A stretch of DNA of 64,000 nt from Microbacterium sp. BK668. Lineage in GTDB: Bacteria > Actinomycetota > Actinomycetes > Actinomycetales > Microbacteriaceae. This document shows, piece after piece, positions 29,857 to 38,477 of this stretch; the first letter of the stretch is position 1, and every line of letters starts with the position of its first letter. Location of the stretch: positions 2,356,001 through 2,420,000 of the forward strand of contig NZ_SNWG01000001.1 of NCBI RefSeq assembly GCF_004362195.1. Direction: 5' to 3'. The position numbers and the translations under genes are program-made. The notes below the pieces were generated by a model. It searched no databases and was not told where the DNA came from. It was given only the letters and a program-made list of their open reading frames with translations.

Positions 29857-30079
29857 GAACCACGGACGAACGGTCCAACCGTTGCCAGGACGACTCGCCA
29901 ACACCGTCGCTCATCCCGTCGACGCCCAGCCGATGAGACACGCGACCGCCCACATGGAACGTGGCGCCGCCGTGCAGGATCTCCGCACGTCCAACGGGCA
30001 GGCGTTGCGAGCGCGGAGCACGTGCGCGAGACTCCGAGCAGCCGGGCGAGCGGTCGCCGCGGCGGAAGGTGCAGGTGCC

Positions 30080-30484
30080 GTGGTCACGCAGCTTGTCGAG
30101 TACTCCATGGCCGACGGGAGCACAGTGGTGGTCGCTTCGACCGCGCCGGACGCATCGGAGCTTCCGCGCGGGCCCGTGCTTCGCGGCGGGCTCAGCTCGG
30201 AGGCCGTCGTCACGCGGGCGGGCGAGTCATTCGAGGCTGTCGTCCAACGAGCGCAGCCGGCAGCGGCCGCCGTGCTGAACGCTGTGCGCTCGGGTCCGCA
30301 TCCCCCAGCGGAGGTGACGGTCGAGTTCGGCCTGCAGCTGTCGGCGGAGCTCGGAGCGGTGATCGCATCGTCGGCCATCCAGGCGAACTTCACGGTCACG
30401 CTGACCTGGAGGCGCGAGGAGTCGGGCGAGCGGGCCGCGACATCCATCCCCCCGACCGCATCGCCGACTACTGATTCCGCGTGA
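30080..30484 (+). CDS. Trypco1-like (CU044_2847 family) protein
   Basis: A 134-residue protein, mostly beta, with the pattern VTQLVEYSMADGSTVVVAST, an SFEAVVQRAQPAAAAVLNAVR helix and VTVEFGLQLSAELGAVI. This matches my recollection of the trypsin-co-occurring domain 1 family, small partners of proteases and NTPases in bacterial conflict or signalling loci. GGAAGGTG provides the ribosome binding site for the GTG; upstream in-frame sequence is low quality. Its 3' end overlaps that of the convergent CHAT gene by 17 bases. Confidence 0.65.
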   Translation: MVTQLVEYSMADGSTVVVASTAPDASELPRGPVLRGGLSSEAVVTRAGESFEAVVQRAQPAAAAVLNAVRSGPHPPAEVTVEFGLQLSAELGAVIASSAIQANFTVTLTWRREESGERAATSIPPTASPTTDSA

Positions 30485-32255
30485 TGAAGATCGCGAACTC
30501 GCCGCTGTTGTCCGCGAGGTCGGTGTCGTTGACTCCGACGAGAAGGTCGCCCTGCGCTGGGCATTCGTAGGTCGTTCCGGTGCCGATCGGGAAGATGTCA
30601 GGCGTACCTTCGAGCCTGCCGATGACGGCCCCCGTGCCGACGTCGGGCAAGATGCGCGTGTCGGTGGTCGCGTCGGTCGTCAGTCCGTCGGGATCGATCT
30701 CCGACTCCCGGGTCTCGTCGAGCCATCCGCGCCCACTCGCCTGGATCTCGAGCTCGTCCCCGAGCATGCAGTAGAGGCCTGCCTCGACCCAGTCGGTGTC
30801 CAGCGGAACCGAGAGATCGAACGTGCTCGCCTGGTCCTCAGGACCCCCTCCATCCGTGCCGCCGAAGAGCCCCTGCGCCACCGCGAGAAGAACGCCGGCC
30901 CCCACGACGACCGCTGTCACCGCCGTGGCGCCGACGATGAGCCAGCGCCTGCGGGCTCGCGAGCCGGTGGCGGCGGGCTTGGTGGGGACATCGGGTCGTG
31001 CGTTCGACGTGCCGGTCGGCTCATCTGCGCGCGCTGGGTCGGATGCCGCATCCGCCCGTTCTCCGGCGACCGGCGGTTCGGCCCCGCCGTGCGAGGGGTC
31101 GAGCGCAGCAGGGGACGTGCGAGACGAGTGCTCCTGTCCGGACGTCGGCCGCAGGTCGAACAGGTTCCCGTCGCCCCTGAGGTAGAGCACCGGCGTGACC
31201 CATTCGAGGGTGCCCCGGCCGGCGCCGAGGATGCCGATGCGGCCGCTCCGCACGGCCTCGTCGACGCGGCGATTGTGCGCGAGCGCTGTGTAGAAGCCGC
31301 GCGCGAAGGCGAGTGCGGCGGGGTCGCTGATGGAGAACTGCATCGCCGCGACGGCGCGGATGCCGCTTCGTGCGAGCGCCGCTGCGGTGCCCGAGAAGAG
31401 GTCGGTCGCGCCGCTCGCACCGGATTGGCAGGAGTTCAGCACGACGAGGCGCGGAGTGGGCTCGGCCTCATCCAGGAGGTCGGCCAGGGCCGAGGCCGGC
31501 GCGAAATCGGCCCGACCGTCCCGGCCGACGAAGGCGAGGACGCCCTCCTCGGTGGCGCTGTCGTAGGCGCCGTGACCGATGAAGTGCAGCACGTGCCACT
31601 GCTCTTCGAGCAGCTTCGCATGAAGCCCATCCCACGTGAGGTCGTCGAGCCAGCGCAGTTCGACCCGCCCATCCGCGATGTGAGGCTGTAGCGCCTCCTC
31701 CAGCCGGTCGCGCTCCGTAGCCACGTCGAGCGGCTCGAGACCCCGCGGCGATGAGATCATGCCCAGGACGCGGAGCGGTCGCGTTACCTCGAGCGGCGGC
31801 GCGTGCGGGGCGGGCACGCTGCGCACGAGCGGGTCCTTGCGGCAGATGTATCGCTGGGTCACCGGGTCGTACAGGGCCTCCCAGGGGAGAGCCGCGAGGC
31901 CGGGCGCCGAGAGCCGGAGCGAGACCTGCAGACCCTCCCCGCGCTCTGCGGCCAGAGCCGCGCTCGTGCGGTAGGCCGTACCGACGGAGCCCGTGAACGC
32001 GGCCTCGAAGAGCCGCCGGCCGACGTCCTGCAGAACCGTCTCCTTGTCGGACATCACTCGGCGCGCGGCCACGGCCGAGGCCAGCACACTCGCCTCGAGA
32101 AAGGACAGGCGAGCGAGAAGCTGATCGATGTCGAGCTGGAAGCTCTCACTCGGCTCGCCGGCCCCCACCGACTGCAACACGCGCGTGACGAACGACCCCG
32201 GCTGCGTGCCGGGGGCGATCTCGAGTTCCATCACGGCCGAGCTCATCGCCGCCAT
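30468..32255 (-). CDS. CHAT-domain protease, membrane-anchored, with lectin-like C-terminal domain
   Basis: A 595-residue protein. The N-terminal half is a CHAT (caspase HetF-associated with TPR) peptidase: catalytic His228 in HFIGHGAYD and Cys276 in VVLNSCQSGA. A Pro/Ala/Ser-rich linker (~372-432) leads to one transmembrane helix (~438-461). The C-terminal ~120 residues are beta-rich (TDWVEAGLYCMLGDELEIQA to LLVGVNDTDLADNSGEFAIF), resembling PA-IL/LecA-type sugar-binding domains. This topology puts the protease inside and a possible glycan sensor outside. It is convergent with the Trypco1-like gene. Start ATG 32255; 32246 is an alternative. Confidence 0.85.
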   Translation of the reverse strand: MAAMSSAVMELEIAPGTQPGSFVTRVLQSVGAGEPSESFQLDIDQLLARLSFLEASVLASAVAARRVMSDKETVLQDVGRRLFEAAFTGSVGTAYRTSAALAAERGEGLQVSLRLSAPGLAALPWEALYDPVTQRYICRKDPLVRSVPAPHAPPLEVTRPLRVLGMISSPRGLEPLDVATERDRLEEALQPHIADGRVELRWLDDLTWDGLHAKLLEEQWHVLHFIGHGAYDSATEEGVLAFVGRDGRADFAPASALADLLDEAEPTPRLVVLNSCQSGASGATDLFSGTAAALARSGIRAVAAMQFSISDPAALAFARGFYTALAHNRRVDEAVRSGRIGILGAGRGTLEWVTPVLYLRGDGNLFDLRPTSGQEHSSRTSPAALDPSHGGAEPPVAGERADAASDPARADEPTGTSNARPDVPTKPAATGSRARRRWLIVGATAVTAVVVGAGVLLAVAQGLFGGTDGGGPEDQASTFDLSVPLDTDWVEAGLYCMLGDELEIQASGRGWLDETRESEIDPDGLTTDATTDTRILPDVGTGAVIGRLEGTPDIFPIGTGTTYECPAQGDLLVGVNDTDLADNSGEFAIFITRNQ

Positions 32256-32479
32256 TGTCCCGCCCGGTCACCCGGGCGCACCAGGGCCACCGGATCCGGA
32301 GCCCCGGGGGACGCGCGGCCTGCGCGCCCCTCAGCAGCGAGGAAGCGAGCTCCGGAGCGGGGACCACGGGAAGTCCCAACGGGGGGCGAAACAGTCGTAG
32401 GTTGCGGCTTCGGCCATATCGTCGCGGAGATCGGCCCGGTAGCATGGCCGTTCGAAAAGTCCTTCTAAGGGGGCCTTCG

Positions 32480-33304
32480 ATGTCGATCTCTCGCCGTGGC
32501 ACATTCGTGGGAGCAATCGCGGTGGCGCTCGCACTGGTGATGGCGCCGTCGCTTCCCGCATCAGCCGCCCCTGGTCCGGCCGTCACCACTCAAGAGAGCG
32601 ACTGTACGGAAGCGGCGTTCGACCGCAACCTGAGCGCCGCTGCCGTGGATCCGCTCATCCCCGACGGATACGAGCTCGTCCCGGCCTTCACGCCGGTTGG
32701 CGCTCCGCCGCGAGTACAGGGCCTGATCAATGTGGTGACCTGCGAGCAGGTGGTCCTGGAGGGCCCGGGTGGCGCCTCCCTCGGCCGCCAGAGCTCCGTG
32801 ACCTACGTCATCTACAGCGCGCGTCTGGCCGGGGGAGGGCTCTACGTCGTGTCGTACGCGACCGACAACGCCGTGCTGGCGGCTCGTTACCGGCAACTCG
32901 GGTGGCCGGTGGATCTGCTCGGCCCGCGGACGCAGGCCGCATCGGTCTCCGGCCAGGACGGGTCTCAGCAGTACGCCTGGACGCTGCAGGGACCAGGGTG
33001 GGACGGCCGCGTCGCCGCGTACGTACCGGCAGAGCTGAATCCGGTGGAGTCGTCCGGCTTCGCCGCCGTGCACAAGACGCCCGACGGCACCGTGCTGTAC
33101 CTCTGCTACGCGAACTCGAGCTCGGCCACTGAAAGCGCCGTCACCTTCGACCTCGTCGACACCCCCGTCGCGGCTCTCGCGGCGATACCTCCCCTCATCC
33201 CGAATCCCGCCGCCCCGGGGCCCTCGAGCTTCCGCGGAACGTTCGTCGTCGGCGAATGGACCGCGACGCTCAGCACCGAGGACTGCCCGACCGGACCCGC
33301 ATGA
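32480..33304 (+). CDS. Secreted protein of unknown function
   Basis: A 274-residue protein with a Sec signal peptide: MSISRRGTF, a hydrophobic core and cleavage after PASA (about residue 30). The mature part is beta-rich with three Cys and no recognised domain. AAGGGGG precedes the chosen ATG; a TAGCAT box at 32440-32445 could be its -10. An upstream ATG at 32444 would break the signal peptide. It is divergent from the CHAT gene and tail-to-tail with another secreted unknown. Confidence 0.7.
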   Translation: MSISRRGTFVGAIAVALALVMAPSLPASAAPGPAVTTQESDCTEAAFDRNLSAAAVDPLIPDGYELVPAFTPVGAPPRVQGLINVVTCEQVVLEGPGGASLGRQSSVTYVIYSARLAGGGLYVVSYATDNAVLAARYRQLGWPVDLLGPRTQAASVSGQDGSQQYAWTLQGPGWDGRVAAYVPAELNPVESSGFAAVHKTPDGTVLYLCYANSSSATESAVTFDLVDTPVAALAAIPPLIPNPAAPGPSSFRGTFVVGEWTATLSTEDCPTGPA

Positions 33305-33375
33305 CGGCGGCCGGCTACCCAGTGGATGCGTACTCGGATCGCCCCCGGGGAACGGCTCATCCAGGAGAGGTGGGG

Positions 33376-34218
33376 CTACTTCACCGCCTGCACAAGCCGA
33401 GCCAACCCTTCGGCGACGCGGTTCACCCAGCTCGTCTTCCCCTCCAGCCGAGCAAGCTCGGCCGCCACGGGCGCCCACTTCAGCTCCGCCGTCAGTCGGG
33501 TCTTCTGCTTCGCGCTCGCGAGGGAGGCGGCGCATCCTCCGGTGCTGAGGACCGTGCTCGTTCCACTCAGGTAGGCTGCCACGGCCTCGTCCGTGGCGGA
33601 CGGATCGTCGTCCGGCAGGAGCCCGATGAGCGACGTCATGCACGTGCTGAAGGCCGAGCGCCAGGCTTTGTTCTTGATGAGCTGGGACGCGGTGATCGTC
33701 ACGCCTGCCTTGACGGCTGACTGGGCGACCTGCTCGGCGGCGATGTTCACTCCGTAGATCCCCATGGTCTCGGCCGGTCGGGGCGTCCACGACGACTCGA
33801 GGAACCCTCGGCTGAAGAGGAACCGGTCCCCGGGGCCGAACCACACCGAGAATGCCGGAGCGGGGGAGGATGCCTGCAGGATCGCCGTCTGCGCCGACCG
33901 CGACGTGGCGGCGGTGCTCCAGCGCAATCGCGGCCAGCCGTCTTCCACGAGCCATACCGTGGTGCCGACGTTCACGGCGAGGAAGTAGTCCGTGGCGTAC
34001 CGGCCGCGACACACGGTCACTCCCGTCTCACTTGCGCTGGAGTAGAGGTCGTAGAACCGTGGGCAGGTGGCGTCGGTCCACGTCGTCTTCTCGACAGCAG
34101 ACGCCGGGCTTGCGACGCCGCCGCTCGCGAGAAGCACGCAGGCCACGACGACCGCGACAGCCCGCTTGACGCGCGCGATGCGGAGATGAGTGCGACGCCT
34201 CATCGCGGTCCCGCCCAT
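33376..34218 (-). CDS. Secreted protein of unknown function
   Basis: A 280-residue exported protein. A basic N-region (MRRRTHLRIARVKR) and hydrophobic core end at SPASA (about residue 40). The mature chain has five Cys (for example ATCPRF, TVCRGRY, STCMTS, GGCAAS), suggesting disulfides, and a C-terminal helical region. No family recognised. GGGGGAAGG lies five bases before the ATG at 34218; MRRR at 34203 is an alternative. It is convergent with the preceding secreted protein gene, 72 bases apart. Confidence 0.7.
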   Translation of the reverse strand: MGGTAMRRRTHLRIARVKRAVAVVVACVLLASGGVASPASAVEKTTWTDATCPRFYDLYSSASETGVTVCRGRYATDYFLAVNVGTTVWLVEDGWPRLRWSTAATSRSAQTAILQASSPAPAFSVWFGPGDRFLFSRGFLESSWTPRPAETMGIYGVNIAAEQVAQSAVKAGVTITASQLIKNKAWRSAFSTCMTSLIGLLPDDDPSATDEAVAAYLSGTSTVLSTGGCAASLASAKQKTRLTAELKWAPVAAELARLEGKTSWVNRVAEGLARLVQAVK

Positions 34219-34408
34219 GTGACCTTCCCCCGGTTGGCTGGACCATACACCCTGCGCCGCTGTCCGGAACAGAGGTGGTGTCGTTGCGTCGGCAGGTGCG
34301 GAAGACCGGACCCGAGGGCACTTCGGGTTCTTCCGCGCTTCGCGAACCGACGCGTCGTACAGTCGGAGGGGTAGATCGGTTCGGGCAGCGGAGTGCGGGG
34401 ACAGCCAC

Positions 34409-34621
34409 ATGGGTGAGCAGGAGCGGAACGCGAACCAGGCCGGCTGGATCGGCATGCTCCTCTTCGCGGCGTGCTTCGTCGGTCTCGGCGTGTGGGGTCT
34501 GGCGACGGGCGAGGTCGCCTGGGGCGTGGGGTCGGTGCTCTTCGGGATCGTGTGGGCCTTCGCCGCATTGCGGGCGCGGCGCAAGACGAAACCCGAGGGC
34601 CGAACCGCGAAGCGTCAGTAA
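34409..34621 (+). CDS. Small membrane protein, two helices
   Basis: A 70-residue protein with two hydrophobic segments (GWIGMLLFAACFVGLGVWGL and GVGSVLFGIVWAFAALRA) and a basic tail (RRKTKPEGRTAKRQ). No family assigned. It is convergent with the LtrA-like gene, 38 bases away. Confidence 0.6.
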   Translation: MGEQERNANQAGWIGMLLFAACFVGLGVWGLATGEVAWGVGSVLFGIVWAFAALRARRKTKPEGRTAKRQ

Positions 34622-34658
34622 ACCCGCGCGCCACGACGACCTGAAGGGGCAGCACGCC

Positions 34659-35906
34659 TCACGGCGCAGCATCCTCCCTCGCAGACGCCCCCTTCCCGCC
34701 CTCCGCTCGACGGTGAAGCGCGCTCTCCATCAGAGCGATCACCGCCATCAGCACCACGGCGATCACGAGTGCGGCGAGCGCGCTGACCGCCGCGAGCAGC
34801 GGGATCGCCGCGATCAGCACGACGGCTTCGACGGCCCGCATGATCGGCCGACGAAGGCCCACGAACAAGGCGAACACGATCGTGCCGGCAGCGAACGCGG
34901 CGATGCCCGAACCGAGTGCGATCGCACCGAACCACCCGAACGGCTCGGGGTCGTCGATGTGCTTCATCGCATCCTCGATGCCCAGGGCCGCGATGATGAT
35001 GCCCGCGATGATGACGAAGTGCGTGTAGGAGTACGCGTCCGCGGCGAGGGTCGCGCGAGCGCGCTGGTCGCGTTCGGCGAGGCGCTCCTCGCCGATCCCG
35101 GCGAGTCTGGCGAAGTAGGACCACCAGAGCAGCATCGACAGCACGATGGATGCCGCGGTGCCCATGACGATCGGCAGGTCGATCGGCTCCTGCGCGACGC
35201 CGACGCCGATCGCCACGATCGACTCACCGAGGGCGAGGATGACGACGAGCCCGTAGCGCTCCGCCCAGTGCTCGGCCGAGGGGATCCGCCAGCCACGCCC
35301 GATCGTCGAGCCGACCCGGGTCGCGGTCACGTCGTACACCACGGCGGCGATCCACAGCCACAGCTGTGCCGGCCCGCCCACGACGGCGCCGATCACGATG
35401 AGCGCGACGCCGGGGATCAGGGCGGTGAGGAAGATGAGCAGCTGACGACGCAACGCGGGGTCGTCCGCCGACAGAGTGGCGTAGATCACCAGGTGCGCGA
35501 TCCGCACGACCGCGTAGGCGATCGCGAACACCAGCGGACCCGACCAGCCGCCCTCGAGGTCGTCGTACGCCTCCGGGATCGTCAGCGCCGCGACGAAGAC
35601 GGCGATCATCGTGACGGTCAATCCGACGCGGAGCCCCGGCTGGTCTACGGATGCCTGATTGGAGATCCAGCTGAAACCCACCCACGTCCACCACAGCAGA
35701 GCGAGCACGGTGAGCGCCTGAAGAACCCCCGTCGCACTGTGCGTCTCGGCCATCAGCCGCGACACCTGGGTGAAGGCGAACACGTAGACGAGGTCGAAGA
35801 ACAGCTCGAAGGGGCGCACGCGCGCCGAGGACTCATCCGTGTGCAGCATGGGGAGCGGGATGCGGCGTCCTGCCGCCCCGGGCGAGGGACCGGTTGCTCG
35901 GCTCAC
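34659..35906 (-). CDS. Low temperature requirement protein A (LtrA) family membrane protein
   Basis: A 415-residue polytopic membrane protein. The N-terminal RVRPFELFFDLVYVFAFTQVSR signature, WWTWVGFSWISNQ and AERYGLVVILALGESIVAIG are hallmarks of the LtrA family, first linked to cold growth in Listeria; biochemical function is unknown. About 11 hydrophobic helices are visible. The start is uncertain: GTG 35906 keeps a longer polar N-terminus, ATG 35849 begins MLHTDESS just before the signature; neither has a clear ribosome binding site. Confidence 0.85.
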   Translation of the reverse strand: MSRATGPSPGAAGRRIPLPMLHTDESSARVRPFELFFDLVYVFAFTQVSRLMAETHSATGVLQALTVLALLWWTWVGFSWISNQASVDQPGLRVGLTVTMIAVFVAALTIPEAYDDLEGGWSGPLVFAIAYAVVRIAHLVIYATLSADDPALRRQLLIFLTALIPGVALIVIGAVVGGPAQLWLWIAAVVYDVTATRVGSTIGRGWRIPSAEHWAERYGLVVILALGESIVAIGVGVAQEPIDLPIVMGTAASIVLSMLLWWSYFARLAGIGEERLAERDQRARATLAADAYSYTHFVIIAGIIIAALGIEDAMKHIDDPEPFGWFGAIALGSGIAAFAAGTIVFALFVGLRRPIMRAVEAVVLIAAIPLLAAVSALAALVIAVVLMAVIALMESALHRRAEGGKGASAREDAAP

Positions 35907-35960
35907 ACGAGGAGTGTAAAGCCGGCGCTGGACTGCGGGCCCGTCGTTTCGGATCATCGC

Positions 35961-35966
35961 TAGATT
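35961..35966 (+). promoter_or_regulatory. TAGATT -10-like box, leaderless type
   Basis: TAGATT ends six bases before the ATG of the proline dehydrogenase gene; no Shine-Dalgarno sequence fits in GCCGAC. Confidence 0.45.
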
Positions 35967-35972
35967 GCCGAC

Positions 35973-37001
35973 ATGGAGATCGATCCGCGCACGGCGGAGC
36001 GCGCCGCCGACCTGCTGCGCACCTGGGCGCTCGACGAAGACCTGAAAGCCCGCGTCCTGTCCCACCCGGCGCAGGCGGCGGCGGCGTTCCGGGTGGCGGG
36101 CCGTTACATCGCCGGCCCGCGTATCTCGGACGCTCTCCGGCTCGTGGCGCTGAACCGGCAGCGCGGCCACCGCGCGAGCGTCGAGTGCGTCGGAGAGTCG
36201 ATCCGCAGCGCCGAGGTGGCCGAGACCGAGACGGCGGAGTTCCTCGCCTTGATCGGCGCGCTTCAAGACTCCGACGAGACGGCCACCGTCTCGTTCGACC
36301 TCTCGCACGTAGGGGCGATCGTCGATCCCGACCTCGGTCTCGAGAACGCCCGTCGTCTGGCCGCCGCCGCGAGCGAGGCCGGGACGGCGCTCATGGTCTC
36401 GGCCGAAGGGTCCGCCCGCACCGATCTCGTCCTCGACCTCTACGAGCGGATCGCCGCCGACCACCCCGAAACCGGCATCACGCTGCAGGCGCGACTGCAT
36501 CGCACTCCACCGGACCTCGATCGCGTCATGAGGCTCGCCGGGCCCGTCCGGATCGTGAAAGGTGCGTTCCTGGAATCGCCGAAGGTGGCGCTCGCTCGCG
36601 ACACCCGCGAGCTCACGGATGCCTATCTCTCCCTCGTCGGCACGCTCGTCCGACGTGGGCACCGCGTCAACATCGCAACCCACGATGCCGAGCTCGTCGC
36701 GGCGCTCGCGGCCGAGCACGGCGACGACCTTCGGGCCGACCACGTCGAGTTCGAGATGCTCCAGGGCCTGAGCGACGGACTGCTGGACAAGCTGCGGGAT
36801 GAGGGCCACGCCACCAGGGAGTACATCGTCTTCGGGCGCGAGTGGTGGCTCTACGTCCTCAACCGCATCGCGGAGCACCCCGAACGGGTCATCCTGGCTC
36901 TCGCCGACCTCGCCGACTTCGCCCACGACGCCGACCTCGACGACGAGCTCCGGTCCGTGACGGCCATCCCGGCGCCGCGGTCTGACAGCATGACGACATG
37001 A
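35973..37001 (+). CDS. Proline dehydrogenase family protein (FAD)
   Basis: A 342-residue single-domain PRODH, which oxidises L-proline to pyrroline-5-carboxylate. The barrel motifs are VSFDLSHVGAIV, TLQARLHRT, GPVRIVKGAFLES, VNIATHDAELV, EFEMLQGLSD and the terminal YVLNRIAEHPER. No P5C dehydrogenase is fused or adjacent, so the second step must be elsewhere. Its stop overlaps the ATG of the photolyase-family gene (ATGA), an unusual operon partner. Confidence 0.88.
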   Translation: MEIDPRTAERAADLLRTWALDEDLKARVLSHPAQAAAAFRVAGRYIAGPRISDALRLVALNRQRGHRASVECVGESIRSAEVAETETAEFLALIGALQDSDETATVSFDLSHVGAIVDPDLGLENARRLAAAASEAGTALMVSAEGSARTDLVLDLYERIAADHPETGITLQARLHRTPPDLDRVMRLAGPVRIVKGAFLESPKVALARDTRELTDAYLSLVGTLVRRGHRVNIATHDAELVAALAAEHGDDLRADHVEFEMLQGLSDGLLDKLRDEGHATREYIVFGREWWLYVLNRIAEHPERVILALADLADFAHDADLDDELRSVTAIPAPRSDSMTT

Positions 37002-38449
37002 CGGGAACCACCGCCGCCCTCATCCTCGCGACGCAGCAGTTCGAGCACCACCCCGCTTACGAGGATCCGGACATCGCCGCCTTCCTGTTCGTCGAGTCGG
37101 CGGAGCGCTTCGACGTGCTTCCCTACCACCGGCACAAGATCGTGCTGCTGGTCTCGGCGATGCGGCACACGGCGGCCCGTCTGGAGGCACAGGGCCGGAC
37201 GGTGCATCGCGTGCCGCTGTCGGACGATCTCGGCTTCGCCGCGGGCCTCGGCAAGCTGCTCCGCGACCACGACGTCGACCGCCTCGCCTGGATGAGCGCG
37301 ACCGACCGCGGCGTGGACGAGGGCATCGCGCGGGTGTGCGCGCGGCGGGGCGTGGCGACCCGCCGCTATGAGGACGCCCTCTTCCTGACCCCCGCCTCCG
37401 AGCTCGACGCGTGGTTCGCCGAGCACCCCCGTACCCCGATGGAGGACTTCTACCGCTGGCAGCGCCGGCGCACCGGCATCCTGATGCACGGCTCCGCACC
37501 CGCCGGGAAGCGCTGGAACTTCGATGCCGACAATCGCAAGCCGCTGCCGAAGGGCGGCATCGATGTGCCCGAGCTCCGGCATCCCTCGCCCGACGACCTG
37601 ACGGCGCAGGTGATGAGCGAGGTCGCCGCCCGGTTCCCGGACCATCCCGGTGATCCGGATCGCTTCTGGCTGCCGGTCACACCGGACGAAGCGCGTGCGC
37701 ACCTGCGCGACTTCGTCGACGAGAGGCTCGAGCGCTTCGGCCCGTACGAGGATGCGATGGCGGCCGACGAGCCGTTCCTCTTCCACGCCGTGATCACGCC
37801 GATGCTCAACATCGGGCTCCTGACGGTCGCCGAGGTGCTCACCGCGGTGACGGAGTCCTCCGAAGCGCCGCTGGCCTCCGTCGAGGGCTTCGTGCGCCAG
37901 ATCATCGGCTGGCGTGAGTACATGCGAGGGATGTACCGAGCGCACCCCGAGCTCGAGCGGGCGAACGCCCTCGGCCTCCGGCGACGCCTCGAGGACTGGT
38001 GGTACACCGGCCGCGGCATCCCGGACGACCTTCCGGTTCCCGTGCGCACGGTGCTCGAGCGGGTCCACCGGTGGGGCTACGCGCACCATATCGAGCGGCT
38101 CATGGTGCTCGGCAACTGGCTGCTGCTGCAGGGCTACGCGCCCCGGCAGGTCAACCGCTGGTTCCTCGCGCTCTTCGTGGACGCCTATCCGTGGGTCATG
38201 GTGCCGAACGTCATGGGCATGAGCCAGTACGCCGACGGCGGCCTCGTCGGCACCAAGCCCTACGTCTCGGGCGGGGCGTACCTGCAGAAGATGGGATCGT
38301 GGTGGCCATCGGCCGCCCAGGCGCGGGACTCGCAGTTCACAGAGGCCTACTGGCGATTCCTGGACGAGAACGAGCCGGCGCTCTCGGGCAACCCGCGCAT
38401 GTCGCTGCCGCTCGCGCAGATGCGACAGCGGCGCGACAAGGGCGACTGA
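36998..38449 (+). CDS. Cryptochrome/photolyase family protein, FeS-BCP/PhrB-like but lacking cluster cysteines
   Basis: A 483-residue protein matching bacterial (6-4) photolyase-type flavoproteins: N-terminal FEHHPAYEDP domain, PMEDFYRWQRRRTGILM, FVRQIIGWREYMRGMY, the FAD-region HRWGYAHHIERLMVLGNW and DAYPWVMVPNVMGMSQYADGG written in part as NVMGMSQYADGG. Family members bind a [4Fe-4S] cluster through four C-terminal Cys. Here the corresponding GGAYLQKMGSWWPSAAQARD segment has none, and the whole protein has one Cys (VCARRG). It should still bind FAD, but repair activity is uncertain. Translationally coupled to the proline dehydrogenase gene. Confidence 0.88.
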   Translation: MTGTTAALILATQQFEHHPAYEDPDIAAFLFVESAERFDVLPYHRHKIVLLVSAMRHTAARLEAQGRTVHRVPLSDDLGFAAGLGKLLRDHDVDRLAWMSATDRGVDEGIARVCARRGVATRRYEDALFLTPASELDAWFAEHPRTPMEDFYRWQRRRTGILMHGSAPAGKRWNFDADNRKPLPKGGIDVPELRHPSPDDLTAQVMSEVAARFPDHPGDPDRFWLPVTPDEARAHLRDFVDERLERFGPYEDAMAADEPFLFHAVITPMLNIGLLTVAEVLTAVTESSEAPLASVEGFVRQIIGWREYMRGMYRAHPELERANALGLRRRLEDWWYTGRGIPDDLPVPVRTVLERVHRWGYAHHIERLMVLGNWLLLQGYAPRQVNRWFLALFVDAYPWVMVPNVMGMSQYADGGLVGTKPYVSGGAYLQKMGSWWPSAAQARDSQFTEAYWRFLDENEPALSGNPRMSLPLAQMRQRRDKGD

Positions 38450-38477
38450 TCCGACGAGCTCCTCTGATTCGACGAGC

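Noticed and set aside
26600-34600. Complete genomic island with attachment sites
   Set aside because: No integrase gene and no second copy of the tRNA-Gln 3' end could be found in the window.
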